From Hirsutella rhossiliensis (taxonomy: Eukaryota; Ascomycota; Sordariomycetes; Hypocreales; Ophiocordycipitaceae): DNA of 64,000 nucleotides. The stretch spans positions 5,952,001-6,016,000 of the forward strand of contig NW_025408668.1 of the NCBI RefSeq assembly GCF_020360975.1, read 5' to 3'. Positions 57,477-64,000 of the stretch are shown in pieces. The position numbers were made by a program, and so were the translations under genes. Under the pieces are notes generated by a model. The model had not been told where the DNA came from and ran no database searches. It worked only from the letters and a program-made list of their open reading frames with translations. Within the stretch, counting starts at the first letter, position 1. Every line of letters starts with the position of its first letter.

Positions 57477-57621
57477 AGGGTGACCCGGCCGTGCTCTTCT
57501 GAAGTTGCTCTGTGGACGGCGAATCCAGGGCCTTGGCCAAGGCGATGCAGGGACAAGCTAGTTCCATGCCGAGCACCGCTGCCATGTCATGCGGTGCTTT
57601 GACTCGACTGTGCTGAGCTGG

Positions 57622-57975
57622 CTAGATCAAAGGCTGGGGTTCAATGTCCTTGTCAATGGCGAGAGCTCCGTGGATGTGACTCGTTTCGGTAACTTCACGG
57701 TAACGGTCAATCAACCGGCCAGATATTTGTTTGCGGAATCTCGTCCACTGTGTCGACTCGAGTAAATAGGTTGGAGTCATGCCGCTAGAGGGTGTCTGTA
57801 TCTCAATATGAGCGAGCGCCAGTCGTCGATCGGACGATTCACACATTGGCGTCGTCGGTTCCAGTCCTAGCAGGTGCAAGGTCTCGGCCTCAAGCAAGAT
57901 GCGCTTGGCTACTAGGAGATTTGTCGGAGCCCGCCTCGAGTCAAGCCATGACTGCCAGGGACGAGAATCAGACAC
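57622..57975 (-). CDS. Small open reading frame, possible gene fragment
   Basis: 117 codons starting MSDSRPWQSWLDSRRAP and ending DKDIEPQPLI. The composition is protein-like (GLEPTTPMCESSDRRLALAH, FRKQISGRLIDRYREVTETS), with none of the repetitive bias of shadow frames, but I do not recognise a family. It lies 146 bp from the DPH1 stop-side flank and directly upstream, on the same strand, of the kinase-like relic, so it may be another piece of the same decayed locus. Confidence 0.3.
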   Translation of the reverse strand: MSDSRPWQSWLDSRRAPTNLLVAKRILLEAETLHLLGLEPTTPMCESSDRRLALAHIEIQTPSSGMTPTYLLESTQWTRFRKQISGRLIDRYREVTETSHIHGALAIDKDIEPQPLI

Positions 57976-58065
57976 TTCGAATCACCATCAAGTGCCTGGC
58001 ACCCACAAAGGCTTTATGGCGAGACCCTTTCTATGCCTCTTTGGTCTATTCCAACTTCTTCTCCT

Positions 58066-59562
58066 CTATCCAGCTCCAACAACTGCAGCTCCAACTGCAG
58101 CTCCTACGTCCTCTGCTTTCGTTCTCCCCAGCCCGTCTTTCCCGTAGTAATCCATCGGATACACTCCGCCGCCGTCCTTGTCCCATCCGTCCCTGACGCC
58201 CAGCGCAACCAGGGCCTCGTAGGGCGTGAGCAGGGGGCGGGGAAAGGCATAGCCCCAGTCGATGCTGAGGCGCGGGCACGCCACCTGGACCCAGCACTCG
58301 ACGTCGCCCATGAGGGCCAGCTTGCCCGGCAGGATCTCGCTGAGCAGCAGGTCGACGTAGGGGATGCCGCGCGCCTCGAGCCGCCGGCGGATCAGCGCCA
58401 TGGTGTGCGGGTTGCCCTGGCGGCCGAGGGAGCCGAGGATCAGGCCCCAGCGGCGGGCGGCGCGGGCGGCGCGGATGGCGTCGCTGCGCAGGGAGCGCAT
58501 CTCGTCGTGGGCGTACGTCTCGCGCGTCAGCTTGCGCGAGTAGGGGTCGTAGCGGTAGGCGGGGATGGACGGGTTGTGGATCATGACGCTCTCGAGGTGG
58601 AAGCGGCCGTCGCCGAGGTAGAGGATCAGGTCGACGGCGTCGTCGTCGGCGAGGCGCGGCGACGTGCACCCGAGGATCTCGCCCTTGCTCAGGGGCGCAA
58701 TCTGCGGCACGACGACGCGGAAGCCGGCGGCCTCGAGGGCGCCGCGCAGGCCGTGGATGCTGGCGTTGAACTGGATGGTGCCGACCAGGGCCATGGTCTT
58801 GCCGCTGGCGACGTTGCGCTCGAGCGACGCCAGCAGGTGGGCGGCGTCGATGCTGATGTCGACAAAGACGTAGAGCGTCTTGATCTGCGTCACGTCGACG
58901 GGGATGAGGCAGCTGTGCGCGTAGTGGACCAGCAGGTCACAGCCCAGCGCGCGCGCCGTGTAGTCGTCGATGCAGCACGCGCCGTACGTCACGTCGCCCA
59001 TGATGAGGGTCTCGACGCCCGGGCAAAACTGCGTCAGCATGTCCGCGATGGTCGTCGCGAACAGGAGCAGGCCCTCGGGCATCTGCAGCGCCACCCTGCG
59101 CGCCCCCGCCGACCGGATCCGGTGGATCGTCTTGGCAATCTCGAAGTTGTAGTTGGCCGGCAGCAGCGCCATGGCCTCCTGGAGCTGCGCGTCGTCGAGG
59201 ATCTCCCTGGGCACCCGGTTCAGCAGCCGCGGCGGGCGTCTGGGCTTGGCGGCTGGGGGGAACGTGTTAGCGACGAGGCTCGGGACAGCAACTTCGTATA
59301 TCCATCCATATGCTTCTAGATATGTATGTAGTCGGAGGAGGAGGCGGCTCGAGGGGGAGTCCGACATACCTTGAACCGCGCCGCTCTCGCCCTCTGCGTC
59401 CGCCGCTCCATGACCCTGCCTGGCCGCCGCCCGCCTCCCCACGAAGCGCTTCTTGGGCTGCTTGACGGCGCTGGCGGCTGCTTCGTCGGCGGCGGCGGCG
59501 GCGTGTGACTCTTCAATGTCGGCCGCGACGCCCAGGTCGACCTGCGCCCTGTCGTCTTCCAT
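58066..59562 (-). CDS. DPH1: Diphthamide synthesis protein DPH1 (radical [4Fe-4S] ACP-transferase subunit)
   Basis: Two exons, 59562-59370 and 59252-58066, 459 residues. Dph1-Dph2 transfer the 3-amino-3-carboxypropyl group of S-adenosylmethionine to a histidine of eEF2, the first step of diphthamide formation. Expected motifs are present: [39 protein letters not shown] (Cys157), [13 protein letters not shown] (Cys260) and [17 protein letters not shown] (Cys390); these three Cys match the Fe-S ligands of the family. The N-terminus (MEDDRAQVD...) is Ala-rich and variable. The 117-nt intron has donor GTATGT and acceptor CCCCAG. The C-terminal [14 protein letters not shown] tail is unusual and low complexity but the frame is clean. 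Confidence 0.93.
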   Translation of the reverse strand: MEDDRAQVDLGVAADIEESHAAAAADEAAASAVKQPKKRFVGRRAAARQGHGAADAEGESGAVQGMSDSPSSRLLLRLHTYLEAYGWIYEVAVPSLVANTFPPAAKPRRPPRLLNRVPREILDDAQLQEAMALLPANYNFEIAKTIHRIRSAGARRVALQMPEGLLLFATTIADMLTQFCPGVETLIMGDVTYGACCIDDYTARALGCDLLVHYAHSCLIPVDVTQIKTLYVFVDISIDAAHLLASLERNVASGKTMALVGTIQFNASIHGLRGALEAAGFRVVVPQIAPLSKGEILGCTSPRLADDDAVDLILYLGDGRFHLESVMIHNPSIPAYRYDPYSRKLTRETYAHDEMRSLRSDAIRAARAARRWGLILGSLGRQGNPHTMALIRRRLEARGIPYVDLLLSEILPGKLALMGDVECWVQVACPRLSIDWGYAFPRPLLTPYEALVALGVRDGWDKDGGGVYPMDYYGKDGLGRTKAEDVGAAVGAAVVGAG

Positions 59563-59791
59563 GTCGGTTGTCTTTTCTTTCCCTCTCTCTCCAAAGACCT
59601 TCTTTCCTCTTTCCGGCTTCAAGTATCGCGTAAGATTCGCGTGAGGTGTCCTCTGGCGGTTTATTGGACTTTTTCTGCTCTCATGGGCCGCACTGGTGGA
59701 ACATGTGAGTCGTTGAATGAGGAGTGAGCACGGCAAGTTGTCGAGCCAGCCTGAGCAACTCGCCTACCCTAGAGCATCCACTCTCCCAACC

Positions 59792-59804
59792 ACATCATCG
59801 GCCT
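59792..59804 (+). repeat. Target-site repeat copy 1 (ACATCATCGGCCT)
   Basis: Left flank of LINE copy A; identical 13-mers occur at 60827 and 60912. Confidence 0.8.
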
Positions 59805-60604
59805 TCTGACCGCATCTTTGTCTGCCTCGACAACCTCGCGACCGCAACATGCTTACGGGGCACGCCGAGCGACTCCTCGCAAGAGGTCTTCCTTGAGTTT
59901 CAATCTTTGGCGCGAAAATACGGAGCTGTGGAGGTCCATTGGATCCCCGGCCATGCTGACATCCCAGGCAACGAGGAGGCTGATGCTCTGGCAAAGGCGG
60001 GAGCATCACTGCCAGAACCCGCTGATAACGTCCCGACGCTAGCGCACCTGCGAAAGATTGCCCGACAGCAGCCGGAAGAGGCTTTCAAGGCCTGGTGGGA
60101 AGCCTCTGCGCCGGAGCGATACAGAGACCTGAGGCTTAAAGCCACAACCAGCTGCCCGTCAGAATTGGCGCTCTCTCGGCCCCTGCTTCGTAACTTGCTT
60201 GCAGCAAGAACCCACCATGGGGATTTTGCTGACTACCACGAAAGGTTTGGTCACGACAATGCGCGACTGACGTGCTCGTGCGGAAGACGAAAGAGCCAGC
60301 ACACATCTTTTACTGCAGAAAGGTTGCGCCACGGCATCGTATGCGGCTTGCACCTTGGCCGGCTGCAGCCATCAACCGCGCAATCGGCAAGGACTTTGAC
60401 AAATTCGTCAGGCTGGCGAAAGCGAGCTCCTTCTTCGGAGGATCTGCCCACGCCACTAGACGGTCATCATTCTCCTCTCTCACCTACCTTTTCCTCTCAA
60501 TCCTTTCTGTTACCTGCTCCGATCTCGGGCGGCGTCAAGGTCTCGCGACCATGCGATCGCCGAGGTCATCAAGGGCTGCAAGGCCCCAGAAGCAAATTGG
60601 CTGA
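59805..60604 (+). pseudogene. LINE ORF2 remnant: RNase H domain and CCHC-like C-terminus
   Basis: The copy enters inside the RNase H domain (FVCLDNLATATCLRG), followed by the C-terminal catalytic block VEVHWIPGHADIPGNEEADA. After a linker, CSCGR in frame 0 and KEPAHIFYCRKV in frame 2 together form the C-x-C...H...C knuckle seen at the end of Tad/I-type fungal LINE polymerases, so a frameshift lies near 60280-60295. The frame-2 part ends at TGA 60602-60604. The endonuclease and reverse transcriptase are absent because the copy is 5'-truncated. Confidence 0.8.
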
Positions 60605-60826
60605 TCTGACCACGGGACAGCTTTCTCTTCATGCCTGGACGTCCCGCTGACGGGCAACAGGTTTGTCATGAGCGCCGTTGAGCCGATGAAATGCTGGATA
60701 GTGGGTGAAGTGTACGATATGTAGCATGTAGACACCTGCTAGCTCAGCACGTCCTGTGCTCCCCTGCGGAGACCTGAGCGACCAAAAGTTGCTGGACGGA
60801 AAATACACTAAACTAAACTAAACTAA
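59805..60826 (+). mobile_element. 5'-truncated non-LTR retrotransposon (Tad/I-like), copy A
   Basis: Begins after a 13-bp ACATCATCGGCCT repeat within RNase H coding sequence and ends with a (CTAAA)n tail (about 60804-60826) before the next copy of the same 13-mer. The 3' end shares CCTGAGCGACC and GCTGGACGGAAAATACA with copy B. Confidence 0.85.
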
Positions 60827-60839
60827 ACATCATCGGCCT
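60827..60839 (+). repeat. Target-site repeat copy 2 (ACATCATCGGCCT)
   Basis: Lies between LINE copies A and B. Confidence 0.8.
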
Positions 60840-60911
60840 TCCTGTGCCCCGTCTCGGGGACCTGAGCGACCTAAAGGTCGCTGGACGGAAAATACAATAA
60901 TAATAATAATA
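60840..60911 (+). mobile_element. Very short LINE 3'-end insertion, copy B
   Basis: About 72 bp made of a CCCCG/CGGGG hairpin (60847-60859), a GCGACC-TAAA-GGTCGC hairpin (60866-60881), GCTGGACGGAAAATACA and a (AAT)n tail, bounded on both sides by ACATCATCGGCCT. It is the same 3' end as copy A but with an intact hairpin and a different tail. Confidence 0.8.
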
Positions 60912-60924
60912 ACATCATCGGCCT
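60912..60924 (+). repeat. Target-site repeat copy 3 (ACATCATCGGCCT)
   Basis: Right flank of copy B; joins unaltered flanking DNA (CATCCCGCC). Confidence 0.8.
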
Positions 60925-61150
60925 CATCCCGCCTCTCTTGACCAAACTGCTCATTCATGGGCTTTATTCTGTTCCCTGCTAGCAATTTGGTATCTGTTCC
61001 ATGGAGTCATGCCAGTACAAACATTTCAGCCACAAAAAAAGGACGCTCATATCTACGAGACATGGACAATCAAACATTAAGTAAACTCAAAGATTCCCCT
61101 CCATGCCCAAAACCAAGCTTCATCAAGACAGCATTGCACCTCCCTCCTCA

Positions 61151-62488
61151 TCAACAGTCGTCTTGCTTACCTTTCTTGCCCCCATGCTCCGACGTGAGGC
61201 TGAATCGGTACTTGGCCTGCAGCACGTACGGATCGTCCGACGGGCCGTAAACCTGCTTGCGCATCCACTCGGGGTGGTTGATGCCGTCAATGTAATCCTG
61301 CACCTCGAGCACGACGCAGCCGTACTTGGGAATGGTGCGCGGGAAGTCGTCTGCACCCTCGGCGTCCCGGACGCCCTGCGTCTTCTTGAGCGCCAGGGTG
61401 CCGTTCTGGCCGTTGCACGAGTACAGCTGGAAGGCGTCCTGGTTGGTGAAGACGTCGAGCTGGATGCCCGACCAGTCCGACGAGAGCGTCGCCACGGGGC
61501 CCTCTGTGCGCCAGTCGAAGCTTCCGAGGGCCGCGCGATTGACGGTGAAGCAGTTGTCTGCGCAAGGTCAGCCCTAGTCTTTTCCTCTGCCAAGGAACAA
61601 GGAACCAGGAACAACAGGGAACCTACCGTAGCCGGTGCAGTTGAAGCCGCAGTTGTTCTCGAGGTCCGGGTCGTCCATGGCCGCGCCGACCTGCCTGGGC
61701 CTGCTCCAGAAATCATTGACGGAGCCCTGGGGGTTGGAGAGGATCTCGCCGGTGGGGACGAGGATGTTGTCGACGCCGATGCGCTGGCCGCTGTAGGGCA
61801 TGTGCAGGGTGTGGTTGAGGGCCGTGTTTGTCTGGTTGTTTGCGAAGCCGTCGAGGTTCCAGTACGTGTGGCTGCTCAGCATAATGGGCGTCTTCTTGGT
61901 CGTCGCCATGGCCACCATGCTAATGTCCCAGTCCCGGCCAGACAAGGCATAGGTGACGACGGAGACAACCTCGCCGGGAAAGCCCTCCTTGCCGTCCGGG
62001 TCGACAAAGGAAAAGGTGACGCTGGAGCGGCTGTGGGAGACGACGCTGAAGTTGCGCCAGTCCCAGCCGTCGGGCCCGCCGTGCAGCGTGTCGAGCCCCT
62101 GGGGCGACGCCTCGGTCGGGTTCTCGTTTGCCTTTACGCGGTACCGGTGGCCGTCAATGTCAAAGGTGCTGTTCTTGATGCGGTTGGCGTAGCGGCCGGG
62201 CACGCCGCCCAGGTGCGGGTGCTGCTTGTCCTCGCTGTAGTACGAGGCGTTGTCGAAGCCGGCCACGACGTCGCGCTCGATGCCGTACTGGTCCCGCAAG
62301 ACGAGGTTGGCGATGGAGGCGCCGTAGGGGATAAAGGCGGCCGAGATGCCGTCGCCGTAGATCCAGTACTTGCCGTCCCTGTCGGGCGTGGGTGAGCCGT
62401 CACTCGTGCTGCTGCTGGCGGCAGAGGCCAATGGCAGCAGAGCCGCGGCGGCGACGGTCACGATCCTCCACATCATGGAGGTGATCAA
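61151..62488 (-). CDS. Secreted aldose 1-epimerase (galactose mutarotase)
   Basis: Two exons, 62488-61627 and 61557-61151, 422 residues. It interconverts alpha and beta anomers of aldoses. A signal peptide covers about residues 1-23 (MMWRIVTVAAAALLPLASA), and several N-x-S/T sites (for example NAS, NST, NFS, NHT, NCT, NGT) fit secretion. Active-site motifs are GRYANRI (98-104), LHGG with His136, SSHTYWNLDG with His207 and, in exon 2, GCVVLEVQDYIDGINHPEW with the catalytic Glu. The junction across donor GTAGGT and acceptor CGCAG restores GYDNCFTVNRAALGSFDW. The first ATG is used; MMWR four codons downstream is an equal alternative. An extracellular role in sugar use is inference. Confidence 0.9.
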
Positions 62489-63599
62489 GGCGGGCTGGGC
62501 GGTGTGCGAATGGCAGGGAGGAAGAAGAAGAAGAAGAAGCAGAAGAATAGAGATGGCTCTGGGACAGAGACGACGGGCAGAGACGACGGCTTCAAAAAGA
62601 AAACAAGCGAGCAGATGGGAAATGAGTCCCCCCTCCTTCTTTCAGTTTCCTCTTGCAGCAACGGCGAGAGAGGGGGGGGAATGAGCCAGAGCTTCTCCCC
62701 TCTCCTCTAATAGTCGATACCCCCAGAGCTTCGTCCGTTCTCGCTCCTGCATCCGCGTTGGCCACCGCATCAATGGGATCGACGACGCATGCTCTCTCTC
62801 CTCGCGTTACTCCGCATCCGCTCCCGCGCTTACCAAAAAGCCACCGCTGGTGAGGGTGGACATGCAGACAATCTAGCCTGCTACGGCGAGGCACGCGAGC
62901 GTCACACAAAGCTGCCTCGATCCGGCCATCCCGGAAGCGGACAGGAGCGGCGCTCACGTGGGCCGTCGAGGGGAAAAAACAAAACAACAACCAAAAAATC
63001 AGGCCTTGGCTTGGGATTGCAAGTTTGGTGGCTTCCCATCTTCCCCACGGGGTTGCACAGCTCATCCAATGCAAGTGCGGAAGGCTGATGTCAAGGGAGA
63101 AGGAAAAGAAAAACACCCGCATCTACTAGTTCTCAATGGCCCTTGACAGAACCCCCTCTTCTCTCCTCCGCTCTTCTCTTCATGCTTCTCTTCATGACTA
63201 GGGGGCCGTCCAACGGTCGTCCGTCATGTGACAACTCTCCAAGCCATGCCGTGCTTTCCGGGGAACAAGGTGCTAGCGAGCAGTCATGTCGCTGCATCAC
63301 CAGATGGGACAGGCATTAGTTAGTTATAACCTACTCTGTATTCTTCCCCGGACACCTTCTCTCCGCCAGCTAGCTCGTGTGCATACCTGCTTCGTCACCC
63401 CCCGGTCCCTGTCAAGCAAGCCTCTGCCCTCTACAAATGTAATTCGTCGGCAAAATTTAATAGAAGAGCGACGTCAACAAAGGCCAGTCCTGGCGCACTT
63501 ATACACATGACAGAGCCAGTGCCGACCGACACCCATCCCGCGTGCCTGCGCTCCTCCACCCGTCTTCCGCAGACCAACACAGCCTCGCTCTCGTTGCCC
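62489..63599. other. Intergenic region upstream of aldose 1-epimerase
   Basis: About 1.1 kb holding the promoter of the epimerase gene and the 3' UTR of VMA2. A GAA microsatellite (62521-62538) lies in the presumed leader. No gene is seen. Confidence 0.4.
62521..62538. repeat. (GAA)6 microsatellite
   Basis: Six perfect GAA units just upstream of the epimerase start (CTT on the transcribed sense strand). Confidence 0.8.
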
Positions 63600-64000
63600 T
63601 CAAGCGTCAATGAGGTTCCCGCTGTTCTGAGCCTGGTCATTCGTCGCAACTTCTTCCCTGGCCTTGCCTTTGCCCTTGGCATCCTTGTGCGCCCTCTGGT
63701 AGAACTCGTTGAGCACCTTGGCGGGGATGCGGTTCAGTAGATCCTTGGGGTAGATGCGCAGCAGGCTCCAGGCCAGGTCCAGCGACTCAAAGATGGAGCG
63801 CGACTCGTATGCGCCTTGGCTGATGAACTGACGCTCAAACTTGTCCAAAAACTCTAGCGACAGCTTGTCTTCGGCCGACAGAGCTTCCTCGCCGACGACA
63901 GCCTTCATGGCCGCCGCGTCACGCCCAATGGCGTACTTGGCGTACAGCTGGTTCGATACGTCGCCGTGGTCCCTGCGCGTCATGCCCTCGCCAATGGCAG
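63600..64000 (-). CDS. VMA2: V-type proton ATPase subunit B, C-terminal part
   Basis: The last 133 codons are present; the gene continues past the window end. Subunit B is the non-catalytic nucleotide-binding subunit of the V1 sector that drives vacuolar acidification. Diagnostic sequence: [80 protein letters not shown], all typical of the C-terminal helical domain. The last 25 residues are a variable Lys/Glu/Asn tail. No intron is seen in this part. Confidence 0.95.
   Translation of the reverse strand, partial: AIGEGMTRRDHGDVSNQLYAKYAIGRDAAAMKAVVGEEALSAEDKLSLEFLDKFERQFISQGAYESRSIFESLDLAWSLLRIYPKDLLNRIPAKVLNEFYQRAHKDAKGKGKAREEVATNDQAQNSGNLIDA

Noticed and set aside
58033..59319. 428-codon plus-strand frame opposite DPH1
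   Set aside because: Mirror of the DPH1 reading frame, low-complexity translation, no domain.
61103..62395. 430-codon plus-strand frame opposite aldose 1-epimerase
   Set aside because: Mirror frame of a well-supported enzyme gene.

Overview
This 64 kb window is nuclear chromosomal DNA of a filamentous ascomycete, most likely a Sordariomycete and plausibly Hypocreales. The basis is GC-rich coding sequence, short 48-120 nt GT-AG introns with CTAAC/CTGAC-type branch sites, a Zn2Cys6 regulator, ascomycete-type gene models (SOG2, TSC13, GYP5, the HECT giant TOM1) and decayed Tc1/mariner and LINE copies. Species assignment is inference.

Layout. 0-6 kb: the 5' end of a PP2A-like phosphatase gene (minus) diverges from the nonsense-mediated-decay factor UPF3, followed by an FMN-binding PNPOx-like membrane protein and a coiled-coil protein. 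6-12 kb: gene-poor, with one more coiled-coil protein whose 3' end is tandemly duplicated and an initiator-type tRNA-Met. 12-20 kb: a Zn2Cys6 transcription factor, a DUF2470 membrane-protein gene interrupted by an in-frame TGA, and a compact RecQ helicase. 20-27 kb: SOG2 (RAM/Ndr kinase signalling), a BLOC-1 subunit 1 homologue, and TSC13 (very-long-chain enoyl-CoA reductase). 27-37 kb: a 2.7 kb spacer, an unrecognised 833-aa protein, RPS8 and a GYP5-like Rab GAP. 37-41 kb: a spacer holding a Tc1/mariner copy with recognisable inverted repeats but a broken transposase. 41-54 kb: the 4030-residue HECT ubiquitin ligase TOM1/HUWE1, rebuilt here as six exons. 54-64 kb: RPS6 (five exons, the first only 6 nt), CTF8, a decayed kinase-like region, DPH1 (diphthamide synthesis), two LINE 3' ends inserted in series at one target site, a secreted aldose 1-epimerase, and the C-terminus of V-ATPase subunit B.

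Functional picture. Most genes are conserved single-copy housekeeping genes: mRNA surveillance (UPF3), ribosome (RPS6, RPS8), translation-factor modification (DPH1), protein quality control (TOM1), genome maintenance (RecQ, CTF8), trafficking and vacuole (GYP5, BLOC-1 subunit, VMA2) and lipid elongation (TSC13). I see no biosynthetic cluster, CRISPR array or operon. Exon boundaries were placed by hand from splice signals, reading-frame closure and family expectations; every multi-exon model listed as a CDS sums to a whole number of codons. No clearly new multi-gene system was found. The most unusual observations are the serial same-site LINE insertions, the TGA inside the DUF2470 gene, the D-38-E transposase spacing, the second RRM in UPF3 and the retention-compatible intron in TOM1.
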